This document shows, in pieces, positions 1-9,365 of a stretch of DNA of 16,447 bases (positions are counted from its first letter, which is position 1; each line of letters begins with the position of its first letter). The DNA is from Brevundimonas sp. UBA986. GTDB lineage: Bacteria > Pseudomonadota > Alphaproteobacteria > Caulobacterales > Caulobacteraceae. The position numbers and the translations under genes were made by a program. The notes beneath the pieces were generated by a model that worked only from the letters and a program-made list of their open reading frames with translations, ran no database searches and was not told where the DNA came from. Where the stretch lies: positions 1-16,447 of the forward strand of contig DBBK01000218.1 of the NCBI GenBank assembly GCA_002292165.1, written 5' to 3'.

Positions 1-1566
<1,566 letters not shown>

Positions 1567-1786
1567 TGTGCGGCGCGGTTAGCATGGAGGGCGCCGGAAC
1601 GCCAATCTCGGGCTGCACGACGGCTGATCTGGAACCGGTTCCGGCACGGATTACAATCCGGTAATGGCGAAGCTGGCGTTTGAGAACGGGCCGCGAACGC
1701 GGTAAGGCGAGTGAACCCGGAACGTCAGCTCGACGTTCTCGCCTCGCTTCCCCCGGGCGGGCGCTTATCGACAGGACGACTGACCC
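1567..1786. promoter_or_regulatory. Divergent lepA/RND intergenic region with stacked dyads
   Basis: This 220-nt spacer must hold the promoters of both lepA (minus) and the efflux unit (plus). It contains a perfect 12-bp palindrome GGAACCGGTTCC at 1631-1642. Just after it lies CGGATT-AC-AATCCG (1647-1660), which interlocks with ATTAC-N6-GTAAT (1650-1665). Such clustered dyads between divergent genes look like repressor operators, and RND pumps are often under TetR-type control. No regulator gene is nearby and no -35/-10 pair stands out. The role as operator is inference. Confidence 0.35.
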
Positions 1787-2929
1787 ATGGCCCTCACGAC
1801 CATGACCCGGACCCGCAGCGCCTATGCGGGCGTGGCCCTGACGGCGGTGCTGACGCTTTTGGCGGCCTGCGGCGGCGGCAAGGAAGACGCGGCCAAGAAG
1901 GCGCAGCAGGCGCAGTCAGCGGCCGGCCAGACGGTGACGGCGGCGACCGCGACCCTGACCAGTTTGCGCCGCAAGGTCTCGGCCTCGGGGAGCGTCTCGG
2001 CCTGGGAAGAGGTGCCGGTCGGTGCCGAGACCGGGGGCCTGACGGCGGTCGGCCTCTATGTCGATGAGGGATCGTACGTCCGGCAGGGCCAGCCCCTGGT
2101 GCAGATGAACGACGTCCTGCTGCGCGCCCAGCTGCGCCAGCAGCAGGCGGCGGTGCAGACGGCGGAGGCCAACGTCGCCCGCGACGACGCCGCCCTGTCG
2201 CGGGCCCAGCAGTTGAAGGAGAAGGGTTTCCTCAGCCAGGCCTCGCTCGACACCTCGCTCGCCAACCAACGCGCTTCGGCGGCCAATCTGGCCTCGGCCC
2301 GCGCGGCTCTGTCGGAGACCCAGACCCGGGTCAATCAGGCCACCATCCGCGCACCCGTCTCGGGCCTGATCATCAGCCGCAGCGTGACCAAGGGTCAGAT
2401 CATTTCGGCCGGCAGCGAACTGTTTCGCATGGTGCGCGACGGCCGCCTCGAACTCGACGCCCAGGTGCCCGAGACCGAACTGCCGCTGGTCCGGGCCGGC
2501 CAGGGCGCGGTCGTCACCTCCGAACAGGCCAACGGCCCGGTCAGCGGCAGCGTGCGCATCGTCACGCCGCAGGTCGACGCCCAGACCCGCCTCGGCGTCG
2601 CTCGCGTCACCCTGAGCCCCGGCAGCGGGCTGCGTCCGGGCATGTTCGCCCGCGCCGAGATCGACGTCGGCGACAACCCGGCCCTGACCATCCCGGCGTC
2701 GGCCGTGGTGTTCCGCGAAGGCAAGCCCGGCGTCTATCTGATCGCGGCCAACAACACCGTCCGCTTCACTCCGGTGACCACCGGCGAACGCTCCGGCCAG
2801 ACGGTGGTGATCACCGCCGGGCTGCAGGCCGGCGCGCGCGTCGTGGTCCAGGGCGCCGGCTTCCTCGGCGACGGCGACCATGTGACGGTCAGCGCGGCGC
2901 CTGCCGCCGCTCCCGCCGCCGCCCGCTAA
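1787..2929 (+). CDS. RND efflux periplasmic adaptor (membrane fusion lipoprotein)
   Basis: A 380-aa HlyD/AcrA-type membrane fusion protein that would link an inner-membrane RND permease to an outer-membrane channel. The N-terminus has arginines (R8, R10), a hydrophobic stretch and a lipobox Leu-Ala-Ala-Cys (C28), so it is predicted to be a periplasmic lipoprotein. The order of domains is: first half of the lipoyl/barrel-sandwich (about 60-105), an alanine- and glutamine-rich alpha-helical hairpin (about 108-190), the second lipoyl half with the family-typical IRAPVSGLI, a beta-barrel (about 220-290, with GLRPGMFARAEI) and a membrane-proximal domain. The C-terminus is an Ala/Pro tail. AGGA at 1773-1776 lies 10 nt before the ATG, which supports this start over the in-frame ATG at 1802. 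The permease begins 11 nt after the stop, so the two form an operon. The substrate cannot be read from sequence. Confidence 0.93.
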   Translation: MALTTMTRTRSAYAGVALTAVLTLLAACGGGKEDAAKKAQQAQSAAGQTVTAATATLTSLRRKVSASGSVSAWEEVPVGAETGGLTAVGLYVDEGSYVRQGQPLVQMNDVLLRAQLRQQQAAVQTAEANVARDDAALSRAQQLKEKGFLSQASLDTSLANQRASAANLASARAALSETQTRVNQATIRAPVSGLIISRSVTKGQIISAGSELFRMVRDGRLELDAQVPETELPLVRAGQGAVVTSEQANGPVSGSVRIVTPQVDAQTRLGVARVTLSPGSGLRPGMFARAEIDVGDNPALTIPASAVVFREGKPGVYLIAANNTVRFTPVTTGERSGQTVVITAGLQAGARVVVQGAGFLGDGDHVTVSAAPAAAPAAAR

Positions 2930-2940
2930 GGACTCCGGCC

Positions 2941-5900
2941 ATGGGCTTCCAGAACATCTCTTCCTGGGCGATCAAGAACCCGATCCCCATCGTGCTCATG
3001 TTCATCGTCCTGACGGTGGCGGGGCTGACCAGCTACTTCAAGCTCAGGACCAACAACTTCCCCGACATCGACCTGCCGGTCGTGGCGGTGACGGTGATCC
3101 AGTCGGGCGCGGCCCCGACCGAGATGGAGACCCAGGTCACACGGCTGGTCGAGGACTCGGTCGCGGGCCTGGGCCAGGTCAAGCACATCCAGTCGGTGGT
3201 CAATGAGGGCGTCTCCACGACCTCAATCGAATTCCAGCTGGGCGTGAACCTGGAGAAGGCCACCAACGACGTGCGCAACGCCGTCGCCGGGGTGCGTCAG
3301 AACCTGCCCGCCGACGTGCTGGAACCCATCGTCCAGCGCATCGAATTCAGCGCCATTCCCTTCGCCAACTATGTCGTCCGCGCGCCGGGGATGAGTCCCG
3401 AGGAGCTCAGCTGGTTCGTCGACAACACCGTGGCCAAACGCCTGTTGTCGGTGAAGGGCGTCAGCCAGATCAGCCGTGACGGCGGCGTCAGCCGCGAGAT
3501 CCGCATCAAGCTGGATCCCGACCGCCTTGAGGCCGCCGGCGTCACCGCCGCCGCCGTCTCCAACCAGCTGCGCGCCCAGAACATCAACCTGCCCGGCGGG
3601 CGGGGCGAGCTGGGCGGCGCCGAACAGGCCATCCGGACCGTGGGTTCGGCCAAGACCGTCGAGCAACTGCGTGAGACCCTGATCCCTGTCGGAAGCCGCT
3701 CCGTGCGTTTGGGCGATCTGGGCGAGATCACCGACGAATGGTCCGAACAGCGCGGTCGCGCCCGGTTCAACGGCAAGGAAGTCGTCGGCTTCGGCATCGC
3801 CCGCGCCATCGGCTCGTCCGAAGTCGATGTCTATCAGCGCACGATGAAGGAGATCGAAGCGCTCGATAAGGAGCGGGACGATGTCACCATTGAACAGGTG
3901 GCCAACACCACCGACGATGTGATCAACAATTTCCACGCCTCGGTCGAGGCCCTGCTGCTGGGCGCGCTGCTGGCCATCGCCGTGGTCTTCGTCTTCCTGC
4001 GTGACTGGCGTGCGACCCTGATCGCCGCCATCGCCATGCCGCTGTCGCTGATCCCGACCTTCTGGGTCATGGATCTGGCCGGACAGTCGCTGAACGTCGT
4101 CTCCCTGCTGGCCCTGTCGCTGACCGTGGGCATCCTCGTCGACGACGCCATCGTCGAGATCGAGAACATCGTCCGCCACATCCGCGACGGCAAACCGCCC
4201 TACCCGGCCGCCATCGAGGCCGCTGACGAGATCGGCCTGGCCGTCATGGCCACGACCGCGACCCTGGTGGCGGTGTTCGCCCCGACCGGCTTCATGCCCG
4301 GCATCGTCGGCCAGTTTTTCGTCAGCTTCGCCATCGCCGCCTGCGTGAGCGTCCTGTTCTCCCTGCTGGTCGCCCGGACCCTGACGCCACTGATGGGCGC
4401 CTATCTGCTCAAGCGCGACCAGGGCAAGGAGCACAAGGATCCGTTCTGGATGGGCCCCTATCTGCACGCCCTGGAATGGGCGCTGGGCGACCGTGGCAAG
4501 ACGGTTCCCGAGGACGGCGCGCCGAGCGTCGCGGGCCGTTCGACCAGCCCCGACTTCGACCTCGGCCGTTCCGCGCGCAAACCGCCCTTCCTGAAGCGGG
4601 TTCGCGCCCGCTTCTGCGATCACCGCCTGTGGGTGATGGGGATGGGCTTCGCCTTCTTCATCCTGTCCCTCTTCCTGGCCGCCAGCCTGCCCGGCGAGTT
4701 CATCCCGGTCGAGGACCAGTCGCGCTCCAGCCTGACCATCCAGCTGCCGCCCGGCACGACGCTGGACGAAACCGACGCCGCCGTTCAGCGGATCAACACC
4801 GAGCTCATGAAGCGGCCCGAGGTCGAGTCCGTCTATTCGTCCATTGGCTCGGCGACCACCAGCTTCGGTCCCGGCGGCGGGTCCGGCGCCGGCGAGGTCC
4901 GCAAGGCCAATCTGACGGTCAATCTGGTCCCGCGCGGCAAGCGCAAGATGAGCCAGCAGGAGTTCGAGAAGGACTTCGGCCCGACCCTGCGTCAGACGCC
5001 CGGCGCCCGGGTGCAGTTCGGCGGCTCCGGCAACGGCGGCGCGGGCATCATGCAGGTGGCGCTGGTCAGCGATAATCCGACCCTGCTCGAGCCCGCCGCG
5101 GCCCGTCTGGAGCGCGAAATGCGCGGCGTGGACGGCCTGTCCAACGTCGTCTCATCTTCCGCCCTCGTCCGGCCCGAACTGCTGATCACCCCCAAGGCCG
5201 ATGTCGCCGCCCTGCAGGGCGTCTCGACCCAGGACATCAGCCAGGTGGCGCGCGTCGCCACCCTGGGCGACGCCGACCAGCTGCTGCCCAAGTTCAACCT
5301 CGGCGACCGTCAGGTGCCGATCCGGGTCATGCTGGCCGAAGAATCCCGCACCAAACTCGGCGTGCTGGAGAACCTGAAGGTGCCGACGGCCTCGGGCGCC
5401 GTGGTGCCCCTGTCCGCCGTCGCCGACATCAGCTTCGGCGCCGGTCCCAACCAGATCGACCGTCTGGACCGGCTGCGCGTCGCCAACATCTCGGCCGAGA
5501 CCTCGGGCACGACGCTCAGCGTCGCGACCAAGGCGATCAATGAGCTGCCGGCGATGAAGGAGCTGCCTCAAGGGGTCCGCCAGCAGCTGACCGGCGACGC
5601 CGAAAGCAACGCCGAACTGGGCGCGGGCTTCGCCTTCGCCATCTTCACCGGCATCCTGCTGATGTACGTCGTGCTGGTGCTGCTGTTCGGCAGCTTCTTC
5701 CACCCGGTCACCATCCTGGCGGCCCTGCCGGTGTCGTTCGGCGGCGCCTTCTTCGCCCTGCTGATCACCGGCAAGTCGATGTCCATGCCCGCCCTGATCG
5801 GCATCATCATGCTGACCGGGATCGCGGCCAAGAACTCCATCCTGCTGGTCGACTACGCCATCATGGCCATGCGCGGCGGCATGCCCAAGCGCGAGGCCCT

Positions 5901-6195
5901 GATCGACGCCGCCCACAAGCGGGCCCGGCCGATCATCATGACCACCTTCGCCATGGGTCTGGGGATGCTGCCCATCGCCGCCGCCGTCGGCGAGGGCACG
6001 GCCTTCCGCTCGCCCATGGCCATCGCGGTCATCGGCGGCCTGATCACCTCGACCGCGCTGAGCCTGCTCTTCGTGCCGGTGGTGTTCAGCCTGATCGACG
6101 GGGTCAAGACCCGGCTGGAGCGCCGCATGGACCGCTGGTTCGGCGGTCAACACCACCACCATCCGGCCGAAGAGGCCGAGACGCCGGCGGAGTAG
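2941..6195 (+). CDS. RND efflux permease, HAE1 (AcrB-like) family
   Basis: A 1084-aa inner-membrane proton-driven exporter of the resistance-nodulation-division superfamily, forming a tripartite pump with the adaptor just upstream. The first membrane helix is at about 14-33, followed by a large periplasmic porter domain. TM4 carries GILVDDAIVEIEN with the paired aspartates D401-D402, and TM10 carries GIAAKNSILLVDYA with K964. These match the proton-relay residues Asp407/Asp408 and Lys940 of AcrB. It is slightly longer than AcrB (1049 aa). The extra length sits mainly in the cytoplasmic loop between the two halves (about residues 498-560, charged and rich in Pro/Ser/Gly) and in a tail with a His4 run before an acidic end. 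The AAGGA overlapping the adaptor stop codon serves as ribosome binding site. No TolC-like gene is adjacent, so the channel is presumably encoded elsewhere. It could export drugs, solvents or lipids; metal export of the CzcA type is less likely given the HAE1-like motifs. Confidence 0.94.
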   Translation: MGFQNISSWAIKNPIPIVLMFIVLTVAGLTSYFKLRTNNFPDIDLPVVAVTVIQSGAAPTEMETQVTRLVEDSVAGLGQVKHIQSVVNEGVSTTSIEFQLGVNLEKATNDVRNAVAGVRQNLPADVLEPIVQRIEFSAIPFANYVVRAPGMSPEELSWFVDNTVAKRLLSVKGVSQISRDGGVSREIRIKLDPDRLEAAGVTAAAVSNQLRAQNINLPGGRGELGGAEQAIRTVGSAKTVEQLRETLIPVGSRSVRLGDLGEITDEWSEQRGRARFNGKEVVGFGIARAIGSSEVDVYQRTMKEIEALDKERDDVTIEQVANTTDDVINNFHASVEALLLGALLAIAVVFVFLRDWRATLIAAIAMPLSLIPTFWVMDLAGQSLNVVSLLALSLTVGILVDDAIVEIENIVRHIRDGKPPYPAAIEAADEIGLAVMATTATLVAVFAPTGFMPGIVGQFFVSFAIAACVSVLFSLLVARTLTPLMGAYLLKRDQGKEHKDPFWMGPYLHALEWALGDRGKTVPEDGAPSVAGRSTSPDFDLGRSARKPPFLKRVRARFCDHRLWVMGMGFAFFILSLFLAASLPGEFIPVEDQSRSSLTIQLPPGTTLDETDAAVQRINTELMKRPEVESVYSSIGSATTSFGPGGGSGAGEVRKANLTVNLVPRGKRKMSQQEFEKDFGPTLRQTPGARVQFGGSGNGGAGIMQVALVSDNPTLLEPAAARLEREMRGVDGLSNVVSSSALVRPELLITPKADVAALQGVSTQDISQVARVATLGDADQLLPKFNLGDRQVPIRVMLAEESRTKLGVLENLKVPTASGAVVPLSAVADISFGAGPNQIDRLDRLRVANISAETSGTTLSVATKAINELPAMKELPQGVRQQLTGDAESNAELGAGFAFAIFTGILLMYVVLVLLFGSFFHPVTILAALPVSFGGAFFALLITGKSMSMPALIGIIMLTGIAAKNSILLVDYAIMAMRGGMPKREALIDAAHKRARPIIMTTFAMGLGMLPIAAAVGEGTAFRSPMAIAVIGGLITSTALSLLFVPVVFSLIDGVKTRLERRMDRWFGGQHHHHPAEEAETPAE

Positions 6196-6440
6196 GCAAA
6201 CGGACCTTCTCCCCTAGGGAGAAGGGGGGGCCGCGCCGTCAGGCGTGGGAGGATTAAGGGTTGCGGCGTGGACGATCGGACGCCGCGCTCCCTCACCCTT
6301 TCGCGCGAGGACGACGGCTTCGCCGCCATGCGCTCAAGCCCTCTCCCGCAAGGAGAGGGATGTCATCAGCTTCCGCCCCCTCCCCACCCGCGAAGACGCG
6401 GGCGGTCGATGGCTCCCCGTCGCGAAGCAATGGAGAGGAT
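6196..6440. repeat. Intergenic region with REP-like palindromes
   Basis: No gene is visible in this spacer, but it holds four dyads in about 200 nt. They are: CCTTCTCCC/GGGAGAAGG with a 3-nt loop (6205-6225), 9 nt after the permease stop; GCGGCGT/ACGCCGC with a 10-nt loop (6263-6286); CCCTCTCC/GGAGAGGG with a 5-nt loop (6339-6359); and CCCGCG/CGCGGG with a 4-nt loop (6387-6402). The C/T-rich arm that folds on a G/A-rich arm is shared by the first and third dyads and by the hairpin at the right end of the window. This suggests a dispersed palindromic family. The first hairpin may also end the RND transcript, although no T run follows it. Confidence 0.55.
6205..6225 (+). terminator. Hairpin just after the RND permease
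   Basis: A perfect 9-bp stem (6205-6213 with 6217-6225) and a 3-nt loop lie 9 nt past the permease stop codon. The stem is stable and well placed for transcript end formation or 3' protection. It is followed by G and C residues rather than T, so it is not a classical intrinsic terminator. Confidence 0.4.
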
Positions 6441-6474
6441 ATAAAAAAGCCGGCCGGGGTTTCCCCCGGCCGGC
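6441..6474 (-). terminator. Rho-independent terminator of the TonB receptor gene
   Basis: On the minus strand an 11-bp perfect GC stem (arms 6464-6474 and 6449-6459, 4-nt loop) is followed directly by six T residues (the A run at 6443-6448 on the plus strand). It starts about 30 nt after the receptor stop codon, which is the standard position and form of an intrinsic terminator. The plus-strand side has no T run, so it should work in one direction only. Confidence 0.9.
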
Positions 6475-6503
6475 CTCTGAGTTCCGTCCTCTTTTCGGGA
6501 CGA

Positions 6504-9116
6504 TCAGTATTTGACTTTGAAGGTCAGGCCGTAGGTGCGGGGCTGGCCGAGGTAGGCGTCGTAGGTCGCCGTATCGAGGGCCGGGTTGTAGTAGGTGCCC
6601 GCATAGGCGCCCGTGGTCTGGACCGACGACTGGAAGGCGGTGCCCTGCAGCGGCGCGGCGTAACCGACCTGGATGTACTCCTTGTCGGTCAGGTTCTGAC
6701 CCCACAGTTCGAAGGTCCAGCGATCGTCTTCCGAACCGAAGGTGATGCGGCCGTTGACCAGGGTCATGGCGTCCTGCTGCTTGTAGGGAAGCAGGTCGGA
6801 GCCGGTGTTGTACTCGCTGGTGTATTTGGCGGTCAGGCTGGCGCCCAGACGCAGGCCATGACCGATCGAGCGCTCGAAGTTGGCCGAGGCGGTGCCCGAC
6901 CATTCCGGCGCGAACGAGGGGGTGCGGCCCGGCAGCAGCGACAGCTGCGGGAAGTTGGCCGAGTTGGCCAGATCCGCGGCGACGAAGTTGCCGTACTGGG
7001 CATCGGTGTAGGTCAGGCCGCTCGACAGGCTCAGGCCCTCGATCGGGGTGAACCACAGGAAGTCGGCGTCGAAGCCGCGGCTCTTCAGCTCGGGGATGGA
7101 TTCCACCACGAAGGCGGTGCCGAGGAAGGTGTTGAGCTGGAAGTCCGAAACCTTCTGATCGAAGTAGCTGACGTTGAACAGGACCTTGCGGTCGAACAGG
7201 GTCGCCTTGAAGCCGGCTTCATAGTTGTCGACCAGTTCCGAGGGGAAGAAGGTCGAGGCCAGCGGAGTGACGCCGCTCTGCACGCGGTCGAGGTTGTAGC
7301 CGAAGCTCTTGTAACCGCGCGCATAGGACACATAGGTCATCAGCGAGGGGTTGAAGCGATAGGCGGCCTTGACCGTGCCGCTGAACTGGCCGTCGTTCTC
7401 TTCCTGATGGGTGATGCGGTCGTTGAACGCGCTGTTGGCCCAGGGCAGGCACATGGTGCCGAGGATCGACGAACCCGAGGCGCCCAGGACGCCGACGATG
7501 GCCGCCGAGTTGGCCAGGGCCGCGTTACAGGTGTTGGAGTTGCCGTTGATGTTCGTCTGGTGCGCGTCCATCGACTTGGAGTCGTAGGTGTAGCGCAGAC
7601 CCAGGGTGATATCGAACTTGTCGGTGACGTGGAACGTATTGTTGGTGAACAGGGCGACGGAGTCGGAGCCCTGGCTGTAGACGTCGCGGACGCCCTGGCC
7701 GACGATATAGCCGATGCCGCCGCCCGAGACCGCGCCGCCGGTGCCCAGGCACTGCTGCAGGCCCAGGGCCGTCTGGGCGGTGCGGGTGAAGCAGCCGATG
7801 TCATTGGGGCTGACCGGGAAGGCCGGAACCGCACGGTTCAGGTTGGCCGACAGCAGGAAGGACAGGAAGGGCGTGTAGTCGGAGCCGAAGCTGTAGCTGT
7901 CGGTGCGGTCGATGTTCTCACGCGTGGCGAAGAGGCCGACGAGCCAGTCCAGCTTCTCGTTCTGGCCGGCCAGACGGATTTCCTGGGTCACGTTCTCGAC
8001 GGAATAGCCGTAGTCGCCGTCCGGGTTGCGGTACAGGATGTCGGCGCCGGTGTAGTCGATGTCCTGGCCGTTGACCGAGTCCCACTTGCGCCACGAGGTG
8101 ACGGTGGTCAGGGTCGCGCCGCCCAGGGCGTTGAGGTCGAAATTGCCCTCGGCGGAGATGCCGCGGTCGGTGATCTGCTGTTCGGTGCCGCGGTTGGCGA
8201 AGCCGGTGCGCGAGAAGGGCAGGGCCGAATAGGTCGCGTTCGGCGGACGCTGGCCCGTCCCGTTCGAGAGGCCGTCGATGAAGGGATAGGTCTGGCCGGT
8301 ACGGACCTGGGTGCCGGTGCAGCAGTATTCATCGCGGCTGGAGTAGTCGGCGATCAGGCGGATCGAGGCGTTGTCGCTGGGCAGGAACAGCAGTTGGCCG
8401 CGGGCGGTCCAGAAATCCTGGTTCTGGTCGTCGGTCTGGGCGCGCGGGCCGTCGCCGGTGTCCACCGGGTTGAAGCCGTCGCGGACGCGGCGGGCGGCGT
8501 ACAGGCGGAAGGCGACCTGGTCGTTGATCGGGCCGGTGACCGAACCCGAGGCGCCCAGGGCGTTGTAGTTGCCCCAGGTCAGTTCGGCGTTGTAGCCGGG
8601 GGTGAAGGACGGGGCCTCGGTGATGATGTTGACGACGCCGGCCGAGGTGTTCTTGCCGAACAGGGTGCCCTGCGGCCCCTTCAGGACCTCGATGCGCTCC
8701 AGCTCGCCCAGGTCGCCGAAGCCGACGCCGTTGCGCGAACGATAGACGCCGTCGATCACGACGCCGACCGAGCTTTCCAGACCGGGGTTGTCGCCGACGG
8801 TGCCGACGCCGCGGATGCGGACCGTGGTCGAGGCTTCCGAGGTGGTCGAGGTGACGGTCATGCCGGGCGTCAGGATCTGCAGATCCTTGATGTCCTTCAC
8901 GCCCGCGTTGTTCAGGGCTTCCTGGTTCAGCGACGTGACCACGATCGGCACGTCCTGCAGGCTCTGCTCGCGCTTCTGGGCGGTGACGATGATGTCGTCG
9001 ACCGAGGAGGCGGGGCCGTCCTGGTCCTGGGCGTGGGCGACCCCGGCGAGGCCGAAGACGGCGGCGCCGACGACGGCGGCGGACGTGGTGGTGCGAAGAA
9101 TCTGCGTCAGACGCAT
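6504..9116 (-). CDS. TonB-dependent outer membrane receptor
   Basis: An 870-aa outer-membrane beta-barrel with an N-terminal plug, energised by TonB-ExbBD to import a scarce ligand. Residues 1-29 form a Sec signal peptide ending in AHA before a QDQDG mature start. A TonB-box-like segment DDIIVTAQKR follows at about 40-49, then the plug (about 55-170) with VRIRGVGT, a VVIDGVYRS segment and LKGPQGTLFGKNTSAGVVNIIT. The barrel ends in YGLTFKVKY, with the terminal aromatic residue used by the BAM machinery. A GGGAG ribosome binding site (plus-strand 9124-9128) lies 7 nt before the ATG. The gene ends in a strong intrinsic terminator. Unusual are several cysteines in predicted extracellular loops, including a vicinal pair C265-C266. 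The plug resembles the broad receptor group of Caulobacterales and Sphingomonadales that takes up diverse, often carbon-source, ligands; the ligand here is unknown. No iron-siderophore genes are next to it. Confidence 0.95.
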   Translation of the reverse strand: MRLTQILRTTTSAAVVGAAVFGLAGVAHAQDQDGPASSVDDIIVTAQKREQSLQDVPIVVTSLNQEALNNAGVKDIKDLQILTPGMTVTSTTSEASTTVRIRGVGTVGDNPGLESSVGVVIDGVYRSRNGVGFGDLGELERIEVLKGPQGTLFGKNTSAGVVNIITEAPSFTPGYNAELTWGNYNALGASGSVTGPINDQVAFRLYAARRVRDGFNPVDTGDGPRAQTDDQNQDFWTARGQLLFLPSDNASIRLIADYSSRDEYCCTGTQVRTGQTYPFIDGLSNGTGQRPPNATYSALPFSRTGFANRGTEQQITDRGISAEGNFDLNALGGATLTTVTSWRKWDSVNGQDIDYTGADILYRNPDGDYGYSVENVTQEIRLAGQNEKLDWLVGLFATRENIDRTDSYSFGSDYTPFLSFLLSANLNRAVPAFPVSPNDIGCFTRTAQTALGLQQCLGTGGAVSGGGIGYIVGQGVRDVYSQGSDSVALFTNNTFHVTDKFDITLGLRYTYDSKSMDAHQTNINGNSNTCNAALANSAAIVGVLGASGSSILGTMCLPWANSAFNDRITHQEENDGQFSGTVKAAYRFNPSLMTYVSYARGYKSFGYNLDRVQSGVTPLASTFFPSELVDNYEAGFKATLFDRKVLFNVSYFDQKVSDFQLNTFLGTAFVVESIPELKSRGFDADFLWFTPIEGLSLSSGLTYTDAQYGNFVAADLANSANFPQLSLLPGRTPSFAPEWSGTASANFERSIGHGLRLGASLTAKYTSEYNTGSDLLPYKQQDAMTLVNGRITFGSEDDRWTFELWGQNLTDKEYIQVGYAAPLQGTAFQSSVQTTGAYAGTYYNPALDTATYDAYLGQPRTYGLTFKVKY

Positions 9117-9365
9117 GTGGCGGCTCCCGGCTCAATGGCGCGACAACCCGCTTTGGGGACAGCCGCGGCGTTTCCTGTTCCCGATCCTCGTCCTCTTTGT
9201 GGGGCGATGGAGTCTTGAACCCTTGGCCTAGTCCAAGCCGGGTAAAGCAACAAGAAGCTGTGGCCCCGCCGCGCCGCCTTTCAGGCGAATTTCATCTCGC
9301 AAGCCAGTGTCGTGTGACGCAAAAGCGACAAATATCCATGACGCTAGGTCAATATTCGGATCGCC
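9117..9365. other. nhaA to TonB-receptor spacer, no gene seen
   Basis: This 249-nt gap lies between two genes read on the minus strand. I see no terminator after nhaA and no convincing ORF. The stretch 9326-9360 is clearly more AT-rich than its surroundings and, on the minus strand, contains a TTGACC and a TATTTG only 12 nt apart, too close for a standard promoter. The receptor promoter probably lies in this spacer, but I cannot place it. Confidence 0.4.

Noticed and set aside
3223..4623. 466-codon minus-strand frame inside the RND permease
   Set aside because: Its Gly/Asp/Gln/His-rich composition is typical of antisense to GC-rich membrane protein genes, while the permease is complete on the plus strand.
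6196..6503. Possible CRISPR or tandem repeat array
   Set aside because: The elements are individual hairpins with different arms and irregular spacing; there are no equal-length repeats with unique spacers.
6261..9218. 985-codon plus-strand frame across the TonB receptor
   Set aside because: It is the mirror of the receptor gene, with low-complexity Gly/Val/Asp/Arg composition. The receptor has signal peptide, plug, barrel end, ribosome binding site and terminator.
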